DNA of 64,000 bases from Streptomyces sp. Alt3 (lineage in GTDB: Bacteria; Actinomycetota; Actinomycetes; Streptomycetales; Streptomycetaceae): NCBI RefSeq assembly GCF_030719215.1, contig NZ_CP120983.1, forward strand, positions 3,162,001 through 3,226,000, read 5' to 3'. The translations under genes were made by a program, and so were the position numbers. This document shows, one piece after another, positions 24,327 to 34,049 of this stretch; position 1 is the first letter of the stretch; every line of letters starts with the position of its first letter. The notes beneath the pieces were generated by a model that was given only the letters and a program-made list of their open reading frames with translations, had not been told where the DNA came from and searched no databases.

Positions 24327-27300
24327 TCAGGAGCATCCGAGGGGCTTTTCCCAGTCTTCGGGTGCACGCGCGTCGCCGCCGTTCGGTGAGTTGATGTGAG
24401 GGGTCGGCACGACTGTGCCATCCGCGTTCGTGTGCTCCGGCCCTTCCAGGTCGAACCGCTTCACGGGTTCGAACGGAGCCGGGTTGCGGGGATTCGTCTG
24501 CGGAGCCCACTCGGCGTACTTCTTGATTCGTCCCGTGTCGCCGTGGCGGACGAACGTCGTGTGCGGCCCTTCAGCATCGTAGTTGGGTCGCTGCCCGGGC
24601 TTCCGCCCCATATTGTGAACGAGGACGCTTTTGTCACCCGCAGCCACGTAGTACGTGTGGACGCTGTCCACCGAGAGGTTGAAGACCCGCTCCGAGCGCG
24701 TGGAGTCGGCGACCTTCGTCACCTGGACCCATGAACCGCCGCCCGTCCGCAGGTACTGGCCCGCTTCGAGTTCGCCGGCGGTGGCCCACTCGCCGAGGGA
24801 GGGCGCCCAGAAGGAGTGACCGACGGTCGCGGTGATGACGTCCGTGGCGTCCCCCCGGTCGCCGTCCGTGTCGACCGTCAGATGGACCAGGTGCTTGAGG
24901 CCCTCGCCCCTGATCGTGGCCGTGACCTCCTCGTCGGAGGTCTTCCCCGTCGTCGGGTCGGTCGCCTGGACCTCGTCCCCCGCCTCGACCTCCTCGATCG
25001 GTCTGCGGGAGCCGTCGGCCATCACCACCTCGGTGCCGGCGACGAAGCTGTTGCCGATGGCGTCCGCGGCCATGCTCGTGCAGGAGACGGCCGTCTCGAC
25101 GCGGTCGACCGCCGTCTCGACCTGCTCCAGCTTGTCGGCGGCCTTCCCGATGTCGTCCGCGTACTTCGCGGCCTTCGACATCATCCGCCCGGCCTTCGCC
25201 GCACGGACCACGCCCGCGCCCGCGCCTCCGAGGACCAGTCCGCCGACGGTGGCCGCGGCCCAGGCACACGCCTCCATGTCGCCCGTGGTGACGCAGGCCT
25301 TGATGTCGTTGAAGCCGGTGACCTCACCGACGAAGTTGCCGACGTCCTTGACGCCCTCCCACACCGCGCCCCAGTCGGCGGCGTCCTTGACCGTCTCGAC
25401 GACCGCCCCGACCTGCTGGGCCACCGCGTCACGGAGCGCGTCGGTCGCCTTCGCGACGTCCTGGATCACGTCCGCCGCGGCGTTGACCAGCATCGCCGGA
25501 AGGTTGGGATCGGCCGTGACGATCGCGACGCCGATCGTGATCAGCGGTTTCATCGCGGCGGTGATGGCCGGTATCGGATTGTGCTTCGCCACCTGGGCGG
25601 CGAACTGTCTGGCCTTCTTGGTGACCGCCGCTCTCGCCGCGTGGTACGCCTGTCTGGCCTGTGCGGCCTTCTCTCTCGCCCACTCGCGCGTCTGCTTCTC
25701 GGCGGACCGGTAGATCTTCTTCCCGTAGTCGACGATCGTCTTGAGGCCGGACTTCCGGTAGAGGTAGTTGACCGCCCTCCCCGCGAAGTCGAGGGCCTTG
25801 CTGAGGGCGGCACGGGGGTTGCGGACCGCGTAGACGACCGCGTCCTTGACCCTCTTGGCGGTCTTGTACGCCTTCTTCACGTACTTGTTGTTCTTGATCT
25901 TCTTTATGACCTTCGAGCAGAACCCGCAGCTCGGCCAGTGCCCGTCAGGGTCGCTGTAGTCCATGGGCGATCCGGCGCCGTAGGTGTACCGGTTGGCCAG
26001 GATCGAGCTGCCGGAGGCGTAGGTGTAGGAGTCGCGCGAATCGAACGCCCCGGTGCCCGGGTCGTACCAGCGGGCTCCCATGTTGACCTGGTCGGTGTCC
26101 GGGTCGGTCCAGTCGCCCTGGTAGCCGGCGTTGCCGGTGGTGTCGCCGGCCGTCTCCCCGAAGGGGTCGTAGACCGTGGACGCCGTCAGGGCGGAGGCCG
26201 TACCGTCGGTCGCCGACATGTCCCCGACGACGTCGCCGTGTTTGTCGGTGACGGTCAGCTGCGCGTCTCCGGTGCCCTCCAGGACGGAGAGGATCTCGTC
26301 CGAGGCCCCGCGCCCGTAGGTGGAGTTGTTGTCCTTGACCGGGTCAGGCGTGAGACCGGCGTAACTGAAGTCCGCGCCGTTGCGGGACGCGACGCGGTCC
26401 AGCGAGTCGTAGGTGTACTCGGTACCCGACTCACCCGCCGTCGTCATCCGGTCGAAGGCGTCGAAGGCGAACTCCTCGGTCAGGCCCGAGCTGGTCCGGG
26501 AGGCGAGGGTGCCGCGGGCCGTGTGGTCGTAGGTGTAGTCCCCGTCCGACAGCAGCCGGTTGCGCTCGTCGAAGGTGGCGGCCTTCTCACCGTTCCCGGT
26601 CCTGTTCCCGCTGTCGTCCCAGCCGTACTCGGTGGTGGTGCCCTCGCTGGTCCAGGAGGTCAGCCGGCCGGCGTCGTCGTAGCCGTAGGTGTTCTCACCC
26701 GCGTCGGCCGTACCGGCGGTCTTCTTGCTGGTCAGGTGGTCGTCGCTGTCGTAGCCGTAATCGGTCGAGGCGATGGGCGCACCGGTGGACGTGGACACCG
26801 TGTCGGTGTCCAGGCGGCCCAGTTCGTCGTACGTGAACTCGCGTGACTGGCCCGCACCGTAGTCGATCCGATCGACCGCGCCCGAACTGTCGTACCCGTA
26901 GTTCTGGGTGCTGCCCGTGAGCGGGTCGGTCGCGGAGGTCAGCTGCCGGCTGGTCCAGCCGAAGCTCGCCGTACCGGCCGCGTCCGTGCGGGAGACGAGC
27001 AGGCCGTCGCTGTTGTACGCGTAGGTGGCGTCCCCCGAGGGGCCGGCCGCCTCGAGCAGCGCACCGCGGTCGTCGTACGTGTACGTGTTGTCGCCCCCGG
27101 GCGCGGACGCCCGGGTGAGGCGGCCGGCCGCGTCGTACCGGAACGTCCTGGCCGCGGTCTCGGACTCTGCGCCGCTGCCGGTCTCCCCCACGAGCAGCCC
27201 GGCCCGGTCGTAGGTGCGTTCCCGGACGACTCCGCCCGGGGCCACGACCTTCACCGGCAGGCCTCCCACGTCGTACGAAGTGGTCCAGGTACGGTCCGCG

Positions 27301-30300
27301 AGGCCCGGGTCCCTCTCCGTGGCGGGTTCGGTCACGGACTCGGTCAGGCCGAGCGTGTTGAGCGTGTACAGCGTCGCGTTGCCCCGCCCGTCGGTGTAGC
27401 GGGTGCGGTTGCCGAGCGCGTCGTAACCGAAGGACGTGGTGATCGACTTCTCGTCGGTCACCGGTTCGCGCTGGCTCGTGAGCCGGCCCAGGGCGTCGTA
27501 CTCGTAGCTGGTGACGCCGCCCAGCGGGTCGGTGGCCGAGGTCAGGTTGCCGCCGGCGTCGTATCCGTAGGTGACCTCGCGGATCGGGCTGTTGGTGGCG
27601 TCGAGGTCGGAGTCCTCGACGAGCCGGCCCAGGGTGTCGTACGTCTTGGCCGAGGTGCGTCCCTGGCCGTCGGTGGTGCGGACCTCACGTCCGCTCATGT
27701 CGTAGCCGAGGTGGCTGACCACGTTGCCCGGATCGGTGGCCCGGACCAGCTGTCCGAGCCCGTCGTACACGAAGGTGCTGTCGCCGCCGCCGGGCAGGGT
27801 CTGCCGGACGACGTTGCCCGCGTCGTCATAGGTGTTGCGGGTCGTGAACGCCCCCGGCTGTGGCTTGCGTTCGATCTCCGTGCTCGTGACCGGCCGGTCC
27901 AGGTCGTCGTAGGTCGTCTCCGCCCGCGCGCCCGTCGGGTCGGTGACCGACAGGAGCTGACCGGTGCGGGTGTACGTGTACGACCACTCGCCGCGTTCGT
28001 CGTCCTGGCCGACGGGCACCTTCTTCGAGGTGAGCCTGTTCTGCCGGTCGTAGGTGTAGCTGGTGACGGCGCCGCGCGGGTCGGTGGACTCCACCGTGTT
28101 GCCCAGGGCGTCGTAGGCGTAGCCGACACGGGGGGTGACGGCCCGTGCGGCGCCCGGCGCCAGGTAGTCGGGAGCGGTCGCGGTGGATGTCCGGCCCAGC
28201 CGGTCGTAGGTGGTGCGGTTGACGTTGCCGAGCGCGTCGACGGACTCGGTGACCGCCCCGAAGGTGTCGTACCCGGTGTAGGTGGTGGGGCGGGACATGG
28301 TCGGGGTGGAGGCGGCGGTCTCCGTCAGCACCTCCGGCGCGGTGGTGGACAGCGGCCGGCCGATCTCGTCGTAGGCGTAGTCCGTCCGGTTGCCGCCCGG
28401 GTCGGTCACGGACGACACCAGGCCGCGCTGGTCGTAGTCGTAGACGGTGGTCCGGCTCTCGGTGACGCCCTGGACGGTCTCCTGCTCGGCGTTGCCGGCG
28501 TCGTCGTAGGTGTAGCGGACGGTCTCCGGCGTCGCGTTGACCGGCCACGGCACGTTGGAGGCGGCGCCGCCGCTGGCGACGGTCTGCACGTTTCCGGCGA
28601 GGTCGTAGGTGTACGTGGTGCGGCGGGCCAGGCCGTCGGGGTCGGTGACCTCCGACGTGGTGCGGCCGACCGAGTCGTAGGTGTACGCGGTGACGAGTCT
28701 GCCGTTGTTGCCCTTCTCCTCCAGGAGGTTGCCCGCGCCGTCGTAGGTGTTGGCCGACACGACGATGTCCCGCGTGCTGCCGTCGGGGTCGTGGAAGTCC
28801 TCCAGCGTCACCGACTTGACCAGGTCGTCGCCGTAGTACCCGTAGGCGATGGTGCGGCCCATCGCGTCGGTGTGCCGGGCGACGCGGCCGGCCATGTCGT
28901 ACGCGTACGACTGCAGGACCGTGTAGTCGTCGTCCCCGCCGTCGTCGTCCCAGTCGCGCAGCCGGGCTTCGGCCATCGAGCTGCGCGCGGTGTAGGCGTA
29001 GTCGAAGTGGTTGCCGTTGGCGTCGACCATCGACGCGCGGTTGCCGAGCGCGTCGTAGGTGTAGGCCGTCTCGCTGCCCTCCGCGTCGGTCACCGTCACC
29101 GGACGCCCGTGCTCGTCGTTCTCGAACGTCATGGAGCGCGGCTCGTCTCCCCCGAGCACGTCGCTGACCTCGGTGCCGACGACGTTGCCGTCGGCGTCGT
29201 ACGAGGTGGTCGTGCGCTGCTGGTGCTTCCGCAGGGTGACGACGTTGGTGGTGGCCGGTTCGGTGGTGGAGACGGTGCGGTTCAGCGCGTCGTAGGTGAT
29301 GGTCACGGTCTCGCCGGCGGGCCGGGAGTCGGAGACGGTGGTCTCGGTCAGCTTGCGGCCGATCGCGTCGTACGTGAACGAGGTGACCAGGCCGGAGGGT
29401 TCGGTGATCTGTGCCAGGTCGCCGCTGCTGAAGTACCGGTAGCGGGTGACCTTGCTCCGCGGGTCGGTCGACGTCAGCGGCAGACCGGTGGGCGTGTTGC
29501 CGCCGCCGACCGCGGGCTCGGCCCCCGTCGTGTACGTGTTCCTGACGGTGCCGTTGTCCGGGGAGACCTGCTGGGTGAGCAGACCGCGGGCGTCGTACTT
29601 GTACTGCGTGCGGAAGCGGTTGTCCGTGGGGCCGGTGGAGCGGCCGTCCCGTGTCTCGGACGGCTGGTCGGCCCGCAGGTCCAGGTCGCCGGAGGGCGTG
29701 GGGTACGTGGTCCAGGCGGTCTGGCAGTCGTCCTTGGCCCGGCACGTGGTCCGGCTGATCACGTTGGAGCGGTCGTCGTAGCCGAGGGTGACCTTGTCAC
29801 CGGTCTCGCTGACGACACCGGTCTGGTTGCCCTTGTCGTCGTACTCGTAGCTCTGGATCGCGACGCCTTCGACGGGGTGCCGGATGAAGTCCGGCTCACT
29901 GCCGCCGTCGCCGGGCGGGTTGGTGCAGAACGACGGGTCCCCCGGGTCCGGTTCGGTGCAGATCTGCTCCGGCGGGTCCTCCGGGCCGGGGGACTCCCCC
30001 GGCTCCGGCACGCCCAGCCCCAACGGCGTGCCGTAGCGCAGCATCTGGCCGGTCAGGCCGTCGTACTCGTAGAAGTACGGGGAGTCCGCCGGGTCGTGGA
30101 CCTCGACCGTGCGGCGGAGGTCCTCGTCGTTGCCGAAGACTGCGGGCCGGCCGATCTTCCAGGTCCCGCCGTTGCTGTCGGTGTACTCCTCGACCCGGTC
30201 CCGGGAGACGTCGTACGACACCTCCGAGGCCTTGCGGCCGGAGGGCAGCGTCGTCCCGGTCAGCACGTCCGCGGTGCGGGTGGCCTCGCGGTAGTGGCCG

Positions 30301-33300
30301 GCGGCCGCCTCGGCTCCCAGCGGGTGGTGGTAGACGGCCACCTCGTCGATGGTGCCGTTGAAGGAGCGCGCTCCGGTGGTGCCCCAGCCCGGCCAGGAGG
30401 CCGGGGTCGAGGCGTGGGCCGCTCCGATCTGGTTGTGGGTGAGCTCGCCGGCGACCGGCTGCTTGCCCGTGAGGGTCCCGGACAGCTTCCCGTCGAGGTA
30501 CAGGGACTGTGTGGAGCCGGACAGGGAGAGCACGGCGTGGTGCCACTGGCCGTCGTTGACGTTCTTGGTGATGTCCGTGATCGGGGACACCGATCCCGTC
30601 CAGAACTGGCCGCGCAGCTTCCCGTCGTTGCCGACGTACAGGGCGGGCACACCGACGCCCGGTGCCGTGCCCAGGGCCTTGTCCTGATAACCGATCAGCG
30701 GGCCGCCGGTCCCCGCGGCGATGGTCTTGAACCACACCTCGACCGCGGTGTCACGGCTGCGCTTGAGGGTCCCGGCCGGCAGGTCCACACGTGAGCTGGT
30801 GCCGTTGAACCTGGCCGCCGTGGACGTGTCACCGCTCAGCGCCCCGCCCTGGGCGAGCGTCACGTCCTTGTAGGTGCCCCGGTCCTTGCCGAGGTTCGTC
30901 TCCTTGGCGCTCCCGGCCGCGGTGCCCTCGTCCTCACCCAGCCGCCAGTACGACTCGGGACGGGCGTCGAGCACCCCGGTGGCGTAGTGGCTGCCCTTCC
31001 CGTAGCCGTACCGGGTGCATCCGCCGAGCGGGTCGCAGACGCTGTCGAGCACATCGCCGGTGTAGCCGTACGTCCACGTCCGGGCCGCCGCGCCGACGGC
31101 GGTGGTGGAGACCCCGGTGACGTGGGAACCGGTCCAGGTGAAGGTCATGGTCCGGCCGCTACGGGCGTGGCGGGCGCTCTGCAGCTTGCCCGACGACCAC
31201 GTGTAGTTGACGACGTTCGAGGACGCGTCGGTGATCCTGACGAGCAGACCGCCGGTGGAGAAGTCGTAGGTGGTCCCCGACTTGTCCTGGAAGGCGTAGG
31301 TGTTGGCGGTGGCGTCGTACGTGAGCTTGGCGTAGCGGCCCGGCGGCGGGGCGAAGGTGCCGTCGGCGTTCCTGCCGAACCGGACGTCCTGGCCGTCGGG
31401 GTAGCGGAGCACGACATTGCCGCTGCCGTCGTTGTCAGGGGTGATCCTCATGTCGTACCGGGTGGTCCAGCCCGCGCCGAACGCGAGGTCGCGCCGGGGG
31501 TCGAGGCTGTTGTACGTACGGACGAGTGTGAGGGCGGGGCCGACGGCGCTGATCGAGGCGTCGACGGCCGAGGTGGTGAAGTTGCCGACGTTCGGATCGA
31601 ACTCCTGGCCCTGTGCCTGGGACAGCCGCGAGGTGATCTCGGGCTGCGGGACCGCCGCGATCAGGGCGACCTGGGCGGTGGGCACCTCGTTGGACGCGTC
31701 CTTGACGAAGCCCCGCCACAGATAGGTCGTGCCCCATTTCAGGCGTCCGGCCGGTACCGGGTAGGCAGAGGCCGTCTGGTACGCGGAGGTGGTGCACGCG
31801 ACGGGCTTGCCGTCCTTGTCCGCCTCGCAGATCTCGTACTTGTACTGGAGGGACGACCCGGGCAGGGCATCGATGTCGACACCGCTCGCCCACAGCTGCG
31901 GGGTCAGGGTCTGTGCCTGGTATCCGTTGGGCGGGAACTGCTCCTTGACCACGGGGGCGATGTCGAAGACCTGGAGGGTGAGCCTTCCGGGCGGCACCTG
32001 TTCGTCCGTGAACACCTTGCCGCCGGTGCGGACCATGGTGAAGTCCAGCATGTACGCGCCCGGTGGCAGGGCCTTGATCGTCGCCTCCACCGTGGCCGTG
32101 GACCCACGCGCCACATTGCCGCCCAGGTTGGCGGTGCGCTGCTGCGTGACCAGGTGGCCCTTGGCGTCGTAGGCCCGGTAGGCGAGGTAGTAGGTGCTCG
32201 GTGTCCAGGTCTCCGCACCCTTGTTGGTGACCTTGACCTTGACCTTGCCGGCCTGGTTCTGGAGGACCGGCGGGTCGGGGACGGGGCTCGGGAAGGAGTA
32301 GGTGGCGCTGTACGGGGAGTGCGTGACGAAGAGCTTCGGCGGGTTGGCGGTGGCGTGCCCGGTGAACCTCTTGAACGCGAGGGTGTCCGTGGGTGAGGCG
32401 CGCAGCGACAGGCCGTAGTTCGGCTGGGTGCCGTCGACCCAGCGCTGGACCAGGTCGCGGCCGCCCTTGCCGAGGTCGAGGAGCGCACCGGCGGTGGGAC
32501 AGGCCGAGCTGGACGCCCCGAGGGCGACGTGGCCGTAGGCGAACGACCTGGAGGTGAGCGCGCCGGCCACCGAAGGCCCGGGGTAGGCCGTGCCTGTGCC
32601 TTCTGTCCAGGAGCCGGTGACCGGGTGGACGGAGACCGCCCGGGGTCGGCACGATCCCGAGTCGTAGTTCACGACCTGGAGCTGGGCGCCGAAGATGCGG
32701 TGGTGGCTCAGCTCCTCGTCGAGTCCCGGGAAGCCGAGGAAGGAGTACGTCGCACCGGTCGTGCTCCTGCCGACCTGGAGCTCGCTCGACCCGACGACGG
32801 ACGGCCCGCCGTCCCGCACGTACATCGAGGTCGAGGCGGAGGTGGCGTCGACGGAGGGGTCGAGCCGCACCGGGTAGGCGCGGCCGGGTTCGGCGAGCCA
32901 GGCGGCGTCCGCGCTCACCCGGAGCGTCTGCCGGCCGCCGTCCTCCCGCAGTTCGTACCGCACGGCCCGGGAGGTCGCGCCTGCTGCGTCCTCCATGAAG
33001 CCGGCCGGGATGACCGCCTTCGTGCGGCCCTCGGTGTCCGCGAGGACGACCGCGCCGTCCTCGGTGCGGGCCGTCAGGCCCTGGAGTGCGAGGGGAAAGT
33101 CGAACTGCGTGGGGGCTTCGGCAGACCGCAGAACGATCGTTTCCTTGACCCCGCCCGCCTGGGAGTCGAGCCACAGGTCGGTGTCCGGCAGGACCTGCTC
33201 GTAGGTGACACGGCTGCCCTCCGCCTTCCCCGCGGCCGCCCCGGCGCCGTCGAGTGCGTAACCGAAGCGCTCGCCGGAGGCGAGGGTGAGGGTGACGAGC

Positions 33301-33884
33301 CGCTCGTCGTCCGCCCGGTCCGCGAGGTCGAGGCCGACGGCGTCGGCCCTGTTGGTCCAGCCGCCGTCCTGTTCGGCGAGTCCGGTCCGGATGGGCTGCC
33401 AGGTCCCTTCCCTGTCGCGGTAGTTGACGGGCGAGGTGGACACCTCGCTGGTGAGGGTGCCGTCCTCGTTGGCGTACGTGCGGCTGTGCGCGTCGCGTTC
33501 GGCGACGATCTCCTCGCTGGTGTCCGGGTCGAAACCCTCCACTTCCGGCGTGGGTGCCGTGGTGACCTTCACGGCGTTGGGGCGGGCGGAAGGACGTGCC
33601 GCCGGCGGCGGGGTGACCGGGTACTCGGCGCGCAGCGTCCGCGGCGCCCGGGTGTTGGCCCCGGCGTCGGCCTCGTGGCTGCGCCCTTCCGCGCTGCCCC
33701 AGCGCTGCCCGGGGCCCTCGGCCGCGGGGAGCCGTTCGGGGAAGAGCGGGAAACCCGCCCCCGCCACGGCCACCGCGCCCACCGCGAACGTCACGAGCAG
33801 GGCCAGGGCCACGGTCCTGCCCCACAGACCCCGCACCAGTCGGGGCATCAGGAAGCCGCGCACGATTTTCTGGTACGACAGCAC
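24327..33884 (-). CDS. Giant secreted RHS/YD-repeat polymorphic toxin
   Basis: This protein is about 3,185 residues. The N-terminus has a basic stretch and one hydrophobic segment (TVALALLVTFAVGAVAVAGA) acting as signal or anchor. Next come a DNRLRE-like carbohydrate-binding segment (about 350-540, with SWTEGTGTAYPG), Ig/fibronectin-like linkers, a LamG-like region (about 1030-1200), and some 1,400 residues of YD repeats forming the RHS shell. The RHS core motif follows (YQGDWTDPDTDQVNMGARWYD...RDSYTY), then a helical basic region, a Hint domain and a 94-residue toxin tip. GTG at 33884 is chosen because GGGGGA lies five bases upstream; an in-frame ATG at 33848 is the alternative. It likely mediates contact-dependent competition. 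Confidence 0.95.
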   Translation of the reverse strand: MLSYQKIVRGFLMPRLVRGLWGRTVALALLVTFAVGAVAVAGAGFPLFPERLPAAEGPGQRWGSAEGRSHEADAGANTRAPRTLRAEYPVTPPPAARPSARPNAVKVTTAPTPEVEGFDPDTSEEIVAERDAHSRTYANEDGTLTSEVSTSPVNYRDREGTWQPIRTGLAEQDGGWTNRADAVGLDLADRADDERLVTLTLASGERFGYALDGAGAAAGKAEGSRVTYEQVLPDTDLWLDSQAGGVKETIVLRSAEAPTQFDFPLALQGLTARTEDGAVVLADTEGRTKAVIPAGFMEDAAGATSRAVRYELREDGGRQTLRVSADAAWLAEPGRAYPVRLDPSVDATSASTSMYVRDGGPSVVGSSELQVGRSTTGATYSFLGFPGLDEELSHHRIFGAQLQVVNYDSGSCRPRAVSVHPVTGSWTEGTGTAYPGPSVAGALTSRSFAYGHVALGASSSACPTAGALLDLGKGGRDLVQRWVDGTQPNYGLSLRASPTDTLAFKRFTGHATANPPKLFVTHSPYSATYSFPSPVPDPPVLQNQAGKVKVKVTNKGAETWTPSTYYLAYRAYDAKGHLVTQQRTANLGGNVARGSTATVEATIKALPPGAYMLDFTMVRTGGKVFTDEQVPPGRLTLQVFDIAPVVKEQFPPNGYQAQTLTPQLWASGVDIDALPGSSLQYKYEICEADKDGKPVACTTSAYQTASAYPVPAGRLKWGTTYLWRGFVKDASNEVPTAQVALIAAVPQPEITSRLSQAQGQEFDPNVGNFTTSAVDASISAVGPALTLVRTYNSLDPRRDLAFGAGWTTRYDMRITPDNDGSGNVVLRYPDGQDVRFGRNADGTFAPPPGRYAKLTYDATANTYAFQDKSGTTYDFSTGGLLVRITDASSNVVNYTWSSGKLQSARHARSGRTMTFTWTGSHVTGVSTTAVGAAARTWTYGYTGDVLDSVCDPLGGCTRYGYGKGSHYATGVLDARPESYWRLGEDEGTAAGSAKETNLGKDRGTYKDVTLAQGGALSGDTSTAARFNGTSSRVDLPAGTLKRSRDTAVEVWFKTIAAGTGGPLIGYQDKALGTAPGVGVPALYVGNDGKLRGQFWTGSVSPITDITKNVNDGQWHHAVLSLSGSTQSLYLDGKLSGTLTGKQPVAGELTHNQIGAAHASTPASWPGWGTTGARSFNGTIDEVAVYHHPLGAEAAAGHYREATRTADVLTGTTLPSGRKASEVSYDVSRDRVEEYTDSNGGTWKIGRPAVFGNDEDLRRTVEVHDPADSPYFYEYDGLTGQMLRYGTPLGLGVPEPGESPGPEDPPEQICTEPDPGDPSFCTNPPGDGGSEPDFIRHPVEGVAIQSYEYDDKGNQTGVVSETGDKVTLGYDDRSNVISRTTCRAKDDCQTAWTTYPTPSGDLDLRADQPSETRDGRSTGPTDNRFRTQYKYDARGLLTQQVSPDNGTVRNTYTTGAEPAVGGGNTPTGLPLTSTDPRSKVTRYRYFSSGDLAQITEPSGLVTSFTYDAIGRKLTETTVSDSRPAGETVTITYDALNRTVSTTEPATTNVVTLRKHQQRTTTSYDADGNVVGTEVSDVLGGDEPRSMTFENDEHGRPVTVTDAEGSETAYTYDALGNRASMVDANGNHFDYAYTARSSMAEARLRDWDDDGGDDDYTVLQSYAYDMAGRVARHTDAMGRTIAYGYYGDDLVKSVTLEDFHDPDGSTRDIVVSANTYDGAGNLLEEKGNNGRLVTAYTYDSVGRTTSEVTDPDGLARRTTYTYDLAGNVQTVASGGAASNVPWPVNATPETVRYTYDDAGNAEQETVQGVTESRTTVYDYDQRGLVSSVTDPGGNRTDYAYDEIGRPLSTTAPEVLTETAASTPTMSRPTTYTGYDTFGAVTESVDALGNVNRTTYDRLGRTSTATAPDYLAPGAARAVTPRVGYAYDALGNTVESTDPRGAVTSYTYDRQNRLTSKKVPVGQDDERGEWSYTYTRTGQLLSVTDPTGARAETTYDDLDRPVTSTEIERKPQPGAFTTRNTYDDAGNVVRQTLPGGGDSTFVYDGLGQLVRATDPGNVVSHLGYDMSGREVRTTDGQGRTSAKTYDTLGRLVEDSDLDATNSPIREVTYGYDAGGNLTSATDPLGGVTSYEYDALGRLTSQREPVTDEKSITTSFGYDALGNRTRYTDGRGNATLYTLNTLGLTESVTEPATERDPGLADRTWTTSYDVGGLPVKVVAPGGVVRERTYDRAGLLVGETGSGAESETAARTFRYDAAGRLTRASAPGGDNTYTYDDRGALLEAAGPSGDATYAYNSDGLLVSRTDAAGTASFGWTSRQLTSATDPLTGSTQNYGYDSSGAVDRIDYGAGQSREFTYDELGRLDTDTVSTSTGAPIASTDYGYDSDDHLTSKKTAGTADAGENTYGYDDAGRLTSWTSEGTTTEYGWDDSGNRTGNGEKAATFDERNRLLSDGDYTYDHTARGTLASRTSSGLTEEFAFDAFDRMTTAGESGTEYTYDSLDRVASRNGADFSYAGLTPDPVKDNNSTYGRGASDEILSVLEGTGDAQLTVTDKHGDVVGDMSATDGTASALTASTVYDPFGETAGDTTGNAGYQGDWTDPDTDQVNMGARWYDPGTGAFDSRDSYTYASGSSILANRYTYGAGSPMDYSDPDGHWPSCGFCSKVIKKIKNNKYVKKAYKTAKRVKDAVVYAVRNPRAALSKALDFAGRAVNYLYRKSGLKTIVDYGKKIYRSAEKQTREWAREKAAQARQAYHAARAAVTKKARQFAAQVAKHNPIPAITAAMKPLITIGVAIVTADPNLPAMLVNAAADVIQDVAKATDALRDAVAQQVGAVVETVKDAADWGAVWEGVKDVGNFVGEVTGFNDIKACVTTGDMEACAWAAATVGGLVLGGAGAGVVRAAKAGRMMSKAAKYADDIGKAADKLEQVETAVDRVETAVSCTSMAADAIGNSFVAGTEVVMADGSRRPIEEVEAGDEVQATDPTTGKTSDEEVTATIRGEGLKHLVHLTVDTDGDRGDATDVITATVGHSFWAPSLGEWATAGELEAGQYLRTGGGSWVQVTKVADSTRSERVFNLSVDSVHTYYVAAGDKSVLVHNMGRKPGQRPNYDAEGPHTTFVRHGDTGRIKKYAEWAPQTNPRNPAPFEPVKRFDLEGPEHTNADGTVVPTPHINSPNGGDARAPEDWEKPLGCS
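24330..24611 (-). other. Toxin tip: polymorphic toxin type 24-like domain
   Basis: The last 94 residues, after the Hint end VLVHN, read GPHTTFVRHGDTGRIKKYAE ... VKRFDLEGPEH ... VPTPHIN. This resembles the polymorphic toxin type 24 (Ntox24) family, predicted in the literature to act on nucleic acid. The catalytic mechanism is not shown here. Composition shifts to lower GC across this segment and the immunity gene. Confidence 0.7.
24612..25052 (-). other. Pretoxin Hint domain
   Basis: These 147 residues, NSFVAGTEVVMADGSRRPIE to VHTYYVAAGDKSVLVHN, form a Hint autoprocessing domain that would release the toxin tip. ATVGHSFW carries the conserved block-B His. There is no Cys just before the first strand; Ser in NSF is the only nearby nucleophile, so processing is uncertain. 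Confidence 0.8.
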
Positions 33885-34049
33885 GGATCCCCCAAGTACG
33901 TGACGCCACGGACCTGTTGATGCTGGGGCCACTGATCTCCGTGTGTCGAGACCGGCACACATTGTTCATGTACACGCCATTTTGAAGCGTTTCTTCTTCA
34001 TGCTTTCGCTACCGCACCGTTCACCCGCGTCCGCCTAGCGTCCAGCAGC
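33885..34049. promoter_or_regulatory. Divergent promoter region, RHS toxin / lectin
   Basis: This 165-bp spacer has lower GC in its middle. GTTCACC (34019-34025) resembles a PHO-box unit. TAGCGT at 34036-34041 is a candidate -10 for the lectin gene, giving a very short or absent leader before ATG 34050. Confidence 0.35.

Noticed and set aside
24816..30794. Long plus-strand ORFs (676 and 1,027 codons) opposite the RHS gene
   Set aside because: They are mirror frames of a high-GC gene: arginine/valine/glycine-rich, without domain motifs, while the minus strand encodes clear YD repeats.
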